From Paramecium tetraurelia (taxonomy: Eukaryota; Ciliophora; Oligohymenophorea; Peniculida; Parameciidae), in NCBI RefSeq assembly GCF_000165425.1, contig NW_001799333.1, positions 124,001 through 188,000 of the forward strand: DNA of 64,000 nucleotides, read 5' to 3'. The notes under the pieces were generated by a model that was given only the letters and a program-made list of their open reading frames with translations, was not told where the DNA came from and did not search any database. Below are positions 10,753-23,189 of the stretch, in pieces; the stretch's first letter is position 1; each line of letters starts with the position of its first letter. The translations under genes and the position numbers were made by a program.

Positions 10753-12406
10753 ATGCCTAAATACATTGATGTTTTAACAATCGAATAGGCTTTAATAAAA
10801 GCTGGAAATGGTCACCAATTTCAAAGAAGAGCCCTCATTATCATTGGATTACAGTATATGATTGCAGGAATGCTTCATATAGCTATGACTGAGCTATTCT
10901 TTCATCAATAACAATACAAGTGTCTATCAGAAGATCTGAATTACATGAATTGTACTGAAGGAGCATTTTGTGAATAATATAAAACCAGGGAAAATAAGGT
11001 GTCATTAGTGGATCACTCAGATTTAGGTAGTTTGATCAAATACTTCTTAATGGTGTGTGGGGATAAAATTCAAATATTCATATTGGTCACATCCTATTAT
11101 ATCGGAGGCAGCATGGGTTCCTTGTATTACGGTGAATAAATGGAAATCAGATAAGGCAGATAGTACTCTTCATATATACACTTAGCACTGTAATGATTGA
11201 AACTTTATTAATGATGGGCTTCGTATGTTGCATAAGTATGCTCTCCCCTTCGGCCTATATTTTGAGTGTGGCACTATTCGCAATCAATTTCTTTTCAAGA
11301 GGGTTTTTTAACTCATCGATGATCTTGTTTTTTGAAATATCAAGTGAGAATCTTTAGAAATTTGGACCTGCTCTATTGTTAACATGTTATGGAATTGGTG
11401 AAGTGATATCTCCAAGACTTATAGAGATGTTTAATTTAAATTGGCAATATTCTATGCTCCTATTATTTGGATTGCCAGCAGTGTTATTTTCAGTGTTGAT
11501 CAAATTTATGTAGGAATCCCCAAGAATTCTGGTAATCAGACGTAAATTTGAGGAGGCAAGATTAGCAATCAATTACATTGCAAGTGTAAATGAAAGAGAA
11601 ATGCCAGAAAATTGGATATTAGAAGATGAGGTCAGAATTTAAGAGTTGAAGGATAAAATGAAAAATCTCCTACTCTAAGATGAGATTCATGAATAAGCAA
11701 AAGGATACAACTTTTCTTCTATCTTCAGATATAAATCAATTAGAATTAGAATGTTCTGTCTTCTTTATTTGTATAGCATTGTAGTTTTAGGTTAATTCTA
11801 AACAGCCAAAGAAATAGAGAGATTTTCAAGATTAGAAAGACATCACACCTATCTCCTATTATCATTAGTATCTACTGCTGGTTATTTAATCAGTGGCTAT
11901 GCTTCTCTAAATTATTTAAGGAAAGAAGTAATCAAAGCTATACTAATTTTGGGTGCCATATTTCATTTCTTGATTGCTGCTCTGCCTTTATTAATTTTAA
12001 ATAAAACAGCAAATGATTTAATAACCTTCTATGATAAATTGGTGTACACCTTTATTATGATGGTCCTAGTTATGTGTAGATTGACTCTAAGTTTTGCATA
12101 TGGATTTATCAATGTATTGTTATTTAGAATATTTTTTAGGTCTACGCTTTAGAAATATTCCCTACTTCATTGAGACATTACGGATTTTGTGGACTTACTT
12201 TTTTGACTGAATTTCTATTCATATTCTAGGATTCCTATGTGATCTTTTGCCATGCCTTTGGATTGAATTCATCAATTGGCATGTTTGCTTTATTACTTTT
12301 AGGGTTGTTAACCTTATAGAAATTGAGGGAAACTCAAGATTTACCACTCAAAGAAAATGTAGATGAGATGTAAGATGAGTTAATTAATAACATATTTTCT
12401 GCTTGA
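10753..12406 (+). CDS. Major facilitator superfamily transporter
   Basis: 534 aa, introns 11163-11185 and 12114-12139. About twelve hydrophobic segments are visible, split by a central charged loop (~residues 255-330). The first begins IIIGLQYMIAGMLHI after a short cytoplasmic N-terminus, and a long loop with cysteines follows it (CLSEDLNYMNC...). This loop and the motif VYALEIFPTSLRHYG near the tenth helix match the organic-ion/sugar branch of the MFS (SLC22/synaptic-vesicle SV2 type), where V-Y-x-x-E-x-x-P-T-x-x-R is conserved. It should transport a small organic solute across a membrane; the substrate cannot be told. The second intron falls just before the VYALE motif. Confidence 0.82.
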
Positions 12407-12713
12407 CATGTATATACATTTTAGAAATAACATTTATCATCATCTCGATTTCTTAATCTCCCCTAGATTAAGAAGAATGTAATTTTTCTGTTAATTCATA
12501 ATATCATTTTAATACATTTTAGATAGTTATTTGAAATTAAAAAGTACAAATTTTTATTATAAATTATTGAATTAATAAGGAAGGAGTTTCAAGGATGAAT
12601 TGAAACACATTAAAGTCTAAATCCTTAAAGATAGTAATTTTATAATTTAAAAGTCTTTCTTTAAGGAGTGTGTCTAGATGATATAACAATATTAATTAGT
12701 GAAAAATAATATT
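12407..12713. other. Intergenic between convergent genes
   Basis: About 300 bp of AT-rich sequence between the convergent transporter and small coiled-coil genes. No gene or repeat was recognised. Confidence 0.55.
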
Positions 12714-13413
12714 TCACTTCTTCTATTTCTTAATCAATTTTATGTCTTCTGTCAATTTCTAATTATCTTTGAAGATTAAAGATGTCATATTTTTTATTAA
12801 TGTGCCAAACTCAAAAAGCTCTTCTTTTGAATTGTAACTCTTGCCAGCCAACGAGAGGATCTACAATAATTCATTGTATTTATTCTTGAATCTACCCATA
12901 TTCGATATAATTCATATACCTTTCTTATTATAGAACAAACTATGTATGTCCCTCCAATTATTAAATTGTATTTTTCAAAGTAGCCTTCTCACCATCAATC
13001 AAGCCTTAGAATTTCTAAATTTGAACCTGATTCTCAGACTTCTTTAGATTCTCTTAGTTACGCAAAAGTGCTTCATGATGAGCAGATATTTTATTCAGAG
13101 ACTAATATATTACACATTTGTTTTACTTTTTTTAATAAATCCAACACCTCCTTATATTGCATTAACTATTTGTATTCTGGGCCAAAATCTTACTCCTGAG
13201 GATTGAAATAATTTTGTAAATCCTTACATTTTATGATGCATTCTATTATACCTGTTCAGGGTACATCGTAGGCATTGATTCAGGTACTCTTTATCCTCCT
13301 ACTGGAACAGCTGTTGGATTGCCATGATGGAAATTGGCTGAATTTCTATCGAATTACTCTATAAATGCTTCCTCTGATTCAATCAAGTCTTTTTGAAAAT
13401 CACTTTAATCCAT
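12714..13413 (-). CDS. Coiled-coil protein, 205 aa, unknown
   Basis: ATG at 13413, TGA at 12714-12716, introns 13223-13251 (29 nt, AAG), 13102-13126 (25 nt) and 12892-12919 (28 nt). The N-terminal third is disordered (NFHHGNPTAVPVGGQRVPES). From about residue 70 on it is coiled coil (EVLDLLKKSLNKISAHHEAL, then ENLKKSENQVQIQKFQG), followed by a basic C-terminal helix. No catalytic motif or membrane segment is present. It may be cytoskeletal or basal-body associated by analogy with other ciliate coiled-coil proteins, but the sequence itself does not show this. Confidence 0.65.
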
Positions 13414-13844
13414 TTATAAAAGAAAATAATTATCACAATGTATTCTTAAAAATAAAATTTGAACTCAAATTTTGAAGAATTTAGAATATAAATGATCATC
13501 AAAAAGAATTCTTAAGAATCCTGAATTTATAAAAAACTGATGAGATTATTTGAAATATAAACAAAAATGTACAATCCATAAAGGACCTTACACAAATAAA
13601 TTAATTTATCTAATTTAGAATGATAATGATTGGAAATGTAATTAATAATATATATAATAGATGGAATATTTTATATAATCAAAGAAAGCTTATGGTTTAA
13701 AAATTATGTTCCATAATTTAATATATGTATTCAGTATTGATTTTTGTAATATTAAATAATTGGCTAATAAATTTATATGTTTTATAGATATTGAAAATGG
13801 TGATAAGAATTTTAAACTAAAAATCAAATATATTATTTTCAATC
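13414..13844. other. Intergenic, no gene seen
   Basis: Upstream of the 205-aa gene and downstream of the 161-aa gene on the same strand. Extremely AT-rich, with no coding run in either direction. Confidence 0.55.
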
Positions 13845-14330
13845 TCAATGTTATTGATGAAAACTTTTGGTCTGTCTGTAATTAAAATCTCTGTCCTAGG
13901 TATTTTCAATTTTGCGGATTTCTACTTGTCCTAATAGTTATAAGAAGCTCATGATATCCTCTTTTACAGGCCCATTAGTTCTTATTTTAATTTCATATTA
14001 ATCATCCATTCTATTTGATTCTTACAATAATTATAATCCTTGTTAATTGATATAATTTTGCTTTGATTACTATAAATTTTAGTAATTTATTGATGAAGCT
14101 AAATCAAATGGATTTTCCCCAAGATTAATTTTAACTTCACTCTTAGATTCAAATAAGTTTCTACTGCTCTACTTAGAATTGTCAACTCTATATTTTTATT
14201 CACTATTCTTTTGGCAAGACTTTTAGCCAGATAAAAATTAACTATCCTCACTACTCTAAATTCTTGATGTGTTTCGACTAGTTTGAGATTGAAAATTAAG
14301 TAAATAGTCATAAGCATTCTTAAAATTCAT
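13845..14330 (-). CDS. Small Ser/Gln-rich protein, 161 aa
   Basis: Intronless frame from ATG 14330 to TGA 13845-13847. The first two thirds are Ser/Asn/Gln-rich and probably disordered (SQTSRNTSRIQSSEDSQFLS). The C-terminal part is more ordered (YEIKIRTNGPVKEDIMSFLQ, then LLGQVEIRKIENTQ). Many Gln residues are encoded by TAA/TAG. No family is recognised. It starts 184 bp from the end of the aminopeptidase gene, which lies upstream on the same strand. Confidence 0.6.
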
Positions 14331-14514
14331 TTAACGATATAAAAATTTATTAATAAAATAAAACTGCATATTTCTTTAATTTCTATTTAATTGATCATTT
14401 AGTTGAATTAAATAAAGAATTCTTAAGTATTAAAAATTCATATAATGGATATAATTTAGTTTACACATTTAGATCTTAACAATAATAAATTATTTAAAAA
14501 ATACAGAAACGAAC

Positions 14515-16510
14515 TCACTCAAATATACCTGCTTTGTTCAGCATGTCTTATACTTTGTTTGAAACTAAAGGATGATACAGATATTTATCTTCTTCAAACC
14601 ACTACTTTGCTAAATTTCTTAAATAATATTGCATAAAATTACAAGTAATTTTATATCAAAACTTCATAAATTCCAACAATATAAGATCGAACTCCAATAC
14701 TTTATAAAAATTATCTAACAGCCCAAAATGAATCTTCGTATTTACAAAGTACAATAGTTCTATACCATTTAAAACCTATCTATACTCCTTATTTAGCTCC
14801 TGAAAACTTGTAAAAATCATCTAGAGCTTTAATTTTTGAATTAGTTAACTTCTCCCAATTAGACATAATCTACTACATAAAAATAGTTTATTGGTTTGGC
14901 ATGTAGTCATTGTATTCATTTGCATTTTAAGGCTACTCATTATTTTATATCCAAGCATTTGCCAAAGATATAGCCTATTGATATTTTGGAGTAGTTTAAG
15001 AGAATTATCTTGGTGGTAATCCTAAATTATAATTATATTATACCCAAATCATACACCCATGGTTTGTAAATTAGAATAATCTCATTAATAATTGCCTATT
15101 GATTATCCTATATATTTTATCTGACCCATCTTAACAGATACTTGTAAAAGTCATCTTCATCTATACTCTGAAATTTAAAGTAATCTAAATAGGATCTTAG
15201 AAAGAATTTAAAATTCTCTTCTCCAATTAATTATTCAAGGTAATAGAGCAATTGGTATCCTTTTTCATAGGGAACCAACGAGAAAGAATCATTGGGGTTT
15301 TTCCAAGCAGTATTTGGATGCAAAGATTTATAGGTTATTTTCTCTGGATCAACAAAACCTTCAATATCTTCAATCATATCAATATTTCCATTTATTGCTT
15401 CAATTACATCATAATCTTTTGGTCTTACAAATTAATAAGTCTTCCTCTCTAAGAAAACACATAAACTCTCCATTATCCATAAATTGGACCAATTATTGCC
15501 AGTCACAGTATTGCCCATCCAAGAATGAGCTATTTCATGTATAGCTATGCCAACACCACTTTTATCTCCTACAATCATCATCGGACTTGCAAAGGTTAAT
15601 AATGGATGTTCCATTCCTCCGAAAGGACAAGATTAGGGCAGTACCACTATCTTATACTCTCCCCAGATATATGGACCTATGTATTCAGACATTTTTTCAA
15701 GAAAGAAGGGGAGTTCTTCTAATTCCTTTGCATAGCCCTCTAAAAAGTGAGGCTCAGAAATAACATAACAATTTCCTCCCACATTCCTTTATTCAACCTC
15801 TCCTGCCACTATTCCTATTAAATATGCAGGAATAGGAATATCTAATTTAAAAGAGTATTAGTATAATCTAGTTTCTTCATATTGCCCAATCAACTATAGA
15901 GAATCTACTTAGTGACCGGTCATAAACACTTTAATTAGAGGGTCTTTGCTCAAGACTGTGGATGAATAAGTAAACTTAACACTAGGTGTGTCTTAGAGAG
16001 GCATTAGTGATCTACATTTTATAGCTTCACATTATGAAAACATATAAGGAACCTTCTTACTTTAAGTCTATTCTTTTGTTAAAAAACCTGCAGCCCTTGC
16101 CTTATCTGTATAGGCATATTTAATTCTGATTATCAGATTTTCTAAGGCTTTGTATTATCGATCAAGCTTTATTACTAGCTTGTCTCCTTACACAAGAGTT
16201 TAATTTCGAATAACTTGTATCTAAAATTCAAGAGGATTTCCATTCAATAGATAAACATTAAACACATCCAACAAATAGATATCCAAATCAATCTTTGTTT
16301 ATAGTATTAAACTTATACATGATCTACATTCCTTAACACTTTTATTTGATATTCTGCTGTTGCATTCACTAACTTATTATCTAAATCTAGTAGCCACTCC
16401 AAATGCAAATGATTAATTCTCACCTCTAAATAATTACTAAATGTATTTAGATCCAAGTCACTTGAAATGCAACTTAAAACAAGAGTAGAAATGATTAAAT
16501 ATTTTATCAT
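14515..16510 (-). CDS. Secreted M1 aminopeptidase, leukotriene-A4-hydrolase-like
   Basis: 640 aa, introns 16293-16318, 15022-15043 and 14618-14642. The start at 16510 is chosen because it gives a signal peptide (MIKYLIISTLVLSCISS); an upstream ATG at 16597 would bury it. The zinc site is complete: HEIAH at residues 316-320 and the third ligand Glu339 in WIMES. The substrate loop is GGMEH at 289-293 where the family usually has G-x-M-E-N. PYEKGYQLLYYLEQLIG matches the conserved segment after the catalytic domain. These features place it with leukotriene A4 hydrolase/aminopeptidase B type enzymes, which remove N-terminal residues from peptides. Unlike the cytosolic animal enzyme it should enter the secretory path, as a lysosomal or secreted peptidase. 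The Asn to His change in the exopeptidase motif may alter specificity. Confidence 0.9.
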
Positions 16511-16962
16511 ATTTATTATTCTTTTTATTCTTAAATTTAAATAAAATAATCTTAATAATAAGTAAGTCATTTGTTTTAATATAAATGAATTGAACAATAC
16601 AATTTATTCAATTAGATGAAGTAATTCATTCAATTTTAATTGTTTCTATTAATTTTCAAAGTCCATAATTTTGCAATTTAATAAATTATAAATTTCAAAA
16701 AATGTTGAATATAACTTTAAACATATTAAAATCCTTCATTTTAACTATAATCCTTCTCAATAATAAATCATTTTTGTAAATTTTCAACCAATTTATGAAA
16801 TAAAATTAAATTGTATTTTGTCTAAGTATCCTATTACAAATAATTTATGAAAAATATGTAAATTTTCTCACGCATATGATTGTTATTAATCTTAATATAT
16901 TAATTCTTTGATAAATAATTATATAATTTATGAATTTAGGTTTTTCCTAAAAATCAGATTCT
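16511..16962. other. Intergenic between divergent genes
   Basis: About 450 bp between the divergent aminopeptidase and eIF2B alpha genes. No gene is seen; it presumably contains both promoters. No conserved element was recognised. Confidence 0.5.
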
Positions 16963-18018
16963 ATGTCAATAACATTGAAAAAAGGTTTGCTATTTGAAAT
17001 TATATAAAGTACTTGATGAGTTTACGCAATTAAATGAAACAACAAAAGAACATTATGCTGTGATTTTAATTAAGGTGATGATTAATTTGATCACAAATAG
17101 CAAAGGTATTTCCATAATTTAATCAAGAAATGACTATGTAAGGTCTAACACATGAGATTAAGACAGCTGGAGAATATTTAATCAATAATGCACAAGCTGG
17201 TCATGGCAGGTCAGAGTTAGTATTAAGATCAACTCAGACCATTTATTAACATTATATTAGTAAAGGTTTGCAACACTCACAAGCCGATGGCATGGAAGCA
17301 TTGAAATCTTCTCTCTTAGAAATTTCATAGGAGCTAATCGACATTATAATTCGTTCTAAAGATAACATTAAGACCCAATGTTTGAAATTCTTTAATAATA
17401 GATTTGTATATAAGAATTTTAACTTTAGAAAGTCTTAGTAGTTGGATATTCAAATGTTGTCATCTATTCTTTGATAGAAGCATTCAAGGCTGGGATAGTT
17501 ATGCAAATATACATTCCTGAAAGCAGACCGAAATCAGAAGGAATAGAGACATATAGATAGTTGACTGAAATTGGATATCCTTGTAAATTAATATTTGACT
17601 CTGCCATTGGATAAGTCATGGAAAACATAGATATGGTCTTGACAGGAGCTGAAGCAGTTGTTGAGAATGGTGGTATAATCAACAGAGTTGGAACCTATAC
17701 AACAGCTATTTGTGCCAAATTTTAAAAGAAACCATTTTATGTTTTAGCTGAAAGTTTCAAATTTACTCGTTTGTTCCCTCTATCATAAAAAGATTTAAGT
17801 GATTCAATCAGATATAGCTAAGAAGAACCACTATTTTCAGATAAATTGAAATTGCCAGAAAATTTGGATGTAATATTTTAGTATCTAATGAATAATAGCT
17901 TATTAATCCTTTGTGTGATTATACTCCTCCAGATTTGATAACATTATTATTTACGGATTTAGGAGTCTTTACGCCATCTGCTGTTTCAGAAGAATTGATT
18001 TAAATATTTAACACCTGA
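16963..18018 (+). CDS. EIF2B1: Translation initiation factor eIF2B subunit alpha
   Basis: 318 aa after removing introns 16985-17009, 17106-17127, 17406-17428 and 17870-17898. The first exon codes only eight residues (MSITLKKV), fixed by the frame of what follows. Diagnostic eIF2B alpha blocks are present: [55 protein letters not shown], and the C-terminal [20 protein letters not shown]. eIF2B is the guanine-nucleotide exchange factor for eIF2. The alpha subunit dimerises the complex and helps sense phosphorylated eIF2. Length and C-terminus fit the family (about 305 aa in animals). Two of the four introns end in AAG. Confidence 0.93.
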
Positions 18019-18170
18019 GAAATAAGATTATGATTTTATGTAAATATATACAAATGCAAAAATTCATTAATATAATTTAAATACTTTCTAGAAATATTTT
18101 AGATAATGAAATTATGTTTTCAATCTTATACTAATTTAATCTGTATAAAGAGATATATATTTATAGAGTT

Positions 18171-21100
18171 TCAAATTTAATAAACAAAATCCTTTAAATC
18201 CATTCTTAACAATTTCACAAATTGTCCTTATTAGTTCAGGAATTCCTTCAAGGAGTTTATATCTATTTCAATCTAGTTATTTTCATTTGTTAGGAATGTG
18301 CTTACTATTTTTTTAAAGTTTTATTTCAAATTTTAAATCTCATTATCTTTTAATTTACCTATCATATACATTTTTTCTTAGAGTTTTATACAAAAAATCC
18401 TTTTGATCTTTTTTTATAATTCAACTTTGATTTCTTATTTTCTAATTTGCCCTTGATAAGCTTGATAATAATCAATTGATAATGTTCTAATTGTTTAAAA
18501 TTAAAAAATTGCATTTTAGATATACTTTACATAGTTTTCATCTTTTTCTTCATAATAAATTACACAATTTTCATTATTACTCTAAATTATAAAAGACTAT
18601 TCATAACCTTAAATAAGTACTCGATTTAATAAATTTTGTGAAAAAGAGACAATTTAGTCTCCTTGTATTGACTTAGGAACATCAACTTGAGCAGGTTAAG
18701 TCTTTCGATTGTCACTAGCTATGATTACTTTTTTGTGCACCGAATCATAAATGCCATTTAAAAGGCCAAAACCCACAAATTCAAAGGCATTATTTGGTTT
18801 TAACAGTTTAAAAATTTTAGCTTAAATTACATTTGAATTTACCTTATAGATTCTAAGCTATAATTTTATGTTGTGGTTCTTGCAGCAAGTAAATTCCCTT
18901 ATCATCAGAATACTTAAGATTATTTAATACTCTAAAAGAGATTTTATTCACAAATTGACTATAATTTTCATTCCTAAATGTATAAGAATTTCTTTATTAG
19001 GTAGATTTTGTTTCAATTGCTAAATAAATTACCTATTTTCGTGAACCTACATATAATCCACCATCAATGTTTGTTTTGGCTAATTTAAAATTGATAAGTC
19101 TTCTATAATGATCAAATTTGAATTTCTTTTAAAGCTTAAGTACAGCTTTTTCATGTGCTTTAGTATAAACTTTTAAGACAATTTCATTTTTCCATTGAAC
19201 TAAATATCCTTTTAAATACTTCTATGGCTTTTTAAGTGTTTTCTCTACATTTTCAACCTTAAAGTAAGCTGGCTTAACTTTTATATCATCTACTTCTGCC
19301 TTTGCCTAAAATAATTACTATTCTTTGTTGATAAGGATATTGATCAATATTAAAGCCCCATTGGTCTTATTGATTCCTGATATTGCACCTACAAATTCAT
19401 ACAAATATGGTTTTGTTAGTGAAACTAAATATTAATTAGAATAATTACTTTCTTAATCAGAATCAATGTTTTCCTTCATCAAATCCGGCAATTACAAACT
19501 GGTTTATTTACTATAATTTTTATGCTCCTTAAATGGGACCTGTAGAAAATTACTCTGAGATTTAACATCAGAAAAAGTTTAATTGTTTTATTATTAATGC
19601 AGTTAATCTTGATTCTATTTCGATTCTACCTGAAAATCAGAGTTTGAATTAGGAGCAGAGCTTTCACTTTTCTTCTACTCCTCTTTTTGATCATCTTCAT
19701 CCTCTTCTATAATAGTTTGATTAACTGAAGGTTTATCTTTATCTTTATTTTTAACACTATTATCTCCTTATTAATGTTAATAATTATCTGCTTCATTAGT
19801 TTTCAAAGTATCCTAAACAGAATTATTCATACTACTTTCATTATATTGTAATGTAAAATCTAGATTTTAGTTATTTTCTTTTGTTTAAATTTATTGTTAT
19901 TTTTAATCCTCAATAGTCTCAATCTCCTCAATCTCCTCAACTGCCTTGTCTAAATCTTATTAAGATTGCAATTTTTAAGAAGAAAGGACATTAATATTAA
20001 ATTATCCAGTCTTATTTACTTTATCAACATCATCACTTCCATTTTTACTCTCCTATTGACCCTCACTATATTGAATTTCTTCAACTGCTGATTATTGTTC
20101 CTGTTTAGTATTTCCTTCGCTTGGCTATTTTTCAAAGTTAACTTCTTCTACAACTTATTCCTCAATTAAAGGAATTTCTTAAAAAGGTTGTTAATTTAAT
20201 TCTTAATTGACTTAAGCTGATTTTTATACTACTATTGAGTCTGTATTAAATGATTGAATATCAGCTATAGAGGTTGGCAATTATAAATGTGAAATGCTCT
20301 CTTCAAATTTAATAAAAAATTCATAAATTTTCAATTGATTAACATCAAACCTTAATGAATTATGTTTGTCGATTATTTTAATTTCAATGTCTAATAAATT
20401 ACTTTGAATAATGAGTTATTATTAATTGATTTGAGTAAATTATGATAGTCTGGTTTCTATATTATCTAAAGTATCTTTAGTCATTGGAATGGTGGATTAA
20501 AGTGTTAAAATTAATATGTGCTATAACTTTTCATTTAGGTTTGAACACTTCCTCTGAGATTTTCGTAAAGTGTAAAAATCTATAAAGACAATATCAATAT
20601 AATTGATATCTGATTGATAGAAACCGAGAAACAAAATACCATTATGAAGATTGTTTTTCTCATCTATAAGTTTAGAGTACTATTATTCAGTGACCATAGA
20701 ATATTTTGATTATAACTTTTAAATTCTCTCATTACATTTTCTTACACTATTTTTCCAACATCTTTGTAAAGATTAAACTGCTTGTAATTTTTGATCTTCT
20801 TCTAAATGCTTAACTTTTTCTTGAATTATTTCTTCAACTTAATTTTCAACATTCTATTGATTTTACTATTATTATTATTAATTAACTTCATTAATTTCTT
20901 CTGTGATTTCTTCTAAATCTTCAATCTGCTTACATGACATATTTTATTAAAAATAATTGTTTTTGATTGATGAATCCTATTCAAATTCTAATTTTCTTGT
21001 TGAACTCTATATAGTTTCATCTTAAAATCCCTTTTATTCAAGAGTGGTAGTAAATGACATCCTTTTCTCTTCTTTGTTTATCTCTTATTTTAGATTTTAA

Positions 21101-22757
21101 TCATTAGTATTAATTTAATGGCTCAATTGGTTTTCTTCTTCTGTTTTTATTACTCTGTTTTATTCTTATATAGTAACTAAAGGCTATGGTTCACTTTCAT
21201 TTAAAGCTTCTTATATTTATGGATCTGTATTAAAAAGTTACTTCATCTATTCTGTTGATGATTTCATTTCTCTTGAAGTTTAGTTTGAGTTCTTTTATTA
21301 CTTCTACTACTGAATCTATTAATTAATATATCGAAAAGCCTCCAATTTTTGTAACTCTCTTTGCTTTTAATCTTGAATTCTTTTCAATTCCTCTTGTTCT
21401 TTTTATGCTTGCTTATATTATATAATGAATTATTACTGTTTATAAATTTTAGATGCACTGTTACAATGACTTGGTCTATTCTAATTTCTCCACTTCAAAC
21501 TTTGCATTTTCCTCACTATATTGATTTAAAGTACGATTGGTAGCAGACAGCTGTTTTCTGAAAGTAGGTGCGTCTCTTCGAGTGAAATCAAATGATTTTA
21601 ATTTAGGAACTTGGGTTTGATTCATAATGGCTGATTGTGGTCTAAGGGTATGACCTGACATTTTAGATTCTGATTAAAAGAGCCTTTCAGTGACATTTTT
21701 GACTGTGTCTGATGGTTTGCTCCTTAAGACACTTTGAGCATATTGGCTTGTGACATTTGCTCTGATTTGGAATTTGTGATTCAAAGATGTAATGGCAATT
21801 TTTTACCCTTCTGCTATTGCCAATTGTCGAGCAAATTCTTCATATATATTTTTAAGTTGAAGTGTTAGATAATGATGGATTCCCAAGTTATCCTCGGCTA
21901 CTTTGAATGCTGATGCATAAGCCTGTAATGCAAACTAATATCTTTGAAAATATTATTCCTAAACTCCGACATTGTAGAAGGAGATGGCCAAGGAACTTAC
22001 GCATCGTTGAAATTTGAATGCTTGCATGGATACATGATTTTTGATATAGTATTAGTATTCTTTATGACTTTCGGTAACTGCTTTCTTAGCATTTTCTAAA
22101 GCGCCCTCATGTCTAATTACTAATAAAGTTGAAATTATACTCTTCCACCAGAGATAATACTACAGACAAGTTTAGGTGGGTCACTGCAACCTCTTTCAAC
22201 CCATATTTTTTAATTAAAGCCAAAGCGCATTCCAATTCGTTTAGAGCTTTTTCCAATTATCCTACTCTTCTGTAATAACAGCCAAGTCCATTTAGAATCT
22301 GAACTCTTAGGTAACTTTATTATTTCGGTGTCAATCCCTTAAACATCTAATCACAGCCCAGAAGCAGTAGCAATGCTGAAGATGGATCATTCTCTAAAAT
22401 TGACATAGCACTTGATACAACCAATAATGTAACTTTCATTACCAATTATACTTGAGATTATTAGCCCAAATATTTTTTCCCATCAAAAACCACTACGATG
22501 ATATGATCAATAATAATACTTTAGTTTAATATTAAAATAGCTTGATTTATTTGGTGATTATTGATAAGCTGCAAAGCCTCGTTCAAAATTGGGTCATCAT
22601 GACAATCCAATTCTTGGCCAATTTGATTGATGTCCCAAATAGCATTAATTGTATTACTTTAAGGAGTTGCTATCCCTGAAAATCTTTGGATTGAATGCCC
22701 TGATACATTCGATACTGAGCGTATTTATATTTTTGATTAAAGTTATTTGATAAACAT
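18171..22757 (-). CDS. TPR and coiled-coil protein, 1505 aa
   Basis: One long gene, introns 22142-22163, 21412-21436 and 18821-18842, all ending AAG. Residues ~120-290 carry tetratricopeptide-like repeats (LNGLGCYYRRVGQLEKALNE; AVTHLNLSSIIST followed by EGALENAKKAV; ISFYNVGVQEQYFQRYQFAL). A linker with MSGHTLRPQSA follows, then long Gln/Glu-rich coiled coil, an IQ-like stretch (LQAVQSLQRCWKNSVRK), and a long acidic low-complexity section. The last ~330 residues are more ordered (KPYLYEFVGAISGINKTNGA; NAFEFVGFGLLNGIYDS). The resemblance between these two stretches suggests an internal duplication. The parts first looked like separate genes, but one frame joins them once the 25-nt intron is removed. 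No family name can be given; a scaffold of the cortex or cilium is possible. Confidence 0.72.
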
Positions 22758-23189
22758 AATTAATGAGTGAATTAATTACTAAATTTAACAAAAATGTTGT
22801 TTTGAAGTAGAGATCTATGAAACCTTAATAAAAACTCTAGAAAACAAACAATTAATGCTGTTTAAAGATTTTATCTTAAGTTTTCAATTAATTTTCTCCA
22901 TTTATAATTTTGCCATTGTACTATCTATTCTTAATGCTTCTCTTATGGATAGCCTATTGAATTATATCTCAATAGGCTATCCATTTATACAAATGATAGA
23001 GTCGATTATACCAATTAATTATATAATAAATAGGAACTGGGATAGGAAGGATAACTTATGGTTTAAAAGGTGGTTAACTTAGGGATTTAATGTTAATAAA
23101 ATAATAATTGTGAGGTTAAGTCATCAAAATATGAATAATTTAATAAATAGACAAATACAATCCAATATCATATAAATAATATAATTATG
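22758..23189. other. Intergenic with a perfect hairpin
   Basis: Gap between the TPR gene and the CDPK-type gene, both on the minus strand. No gene is supported. It contains the 16-bp inverted repeat at 22945-22984 listed separately. Confidence 0.55.
22945..22984. repeat. Perfect 16-bp inverted repeat, 8-nt spacer
   Basis: The left arm 22945-22960 (ATGGATAGCCTATTGA) is the exact reverse complement of the right arm 22969-22984, separated by eight bases. The arms are notably less AT-rich than their surroundings. The hairpin sits about 190 bp upstream of the TPR gene start and 205 bp downstream of the CDPK-type stop, so it could be a transcription-end structure, a regulatory site or a mobile-element trace. 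Which of these it is cannot be told. Confidence 0.85.

Noticed and set aside
20938..20940. ATG at 20940 as the start of a separate 915-aa gene
   Set aside because: After splicing the 25-nt intron at 21412-21436 the upstream TPR reading runs straight through this ATG in the same frame, so it is one gene.
22855..23082. Open frame on the + strand across the palindrome
   Set aside because: The sequence is hydrophobic AT-type translation without an intron-exon pattern or family similarity, and it crosses the inverted repeat.
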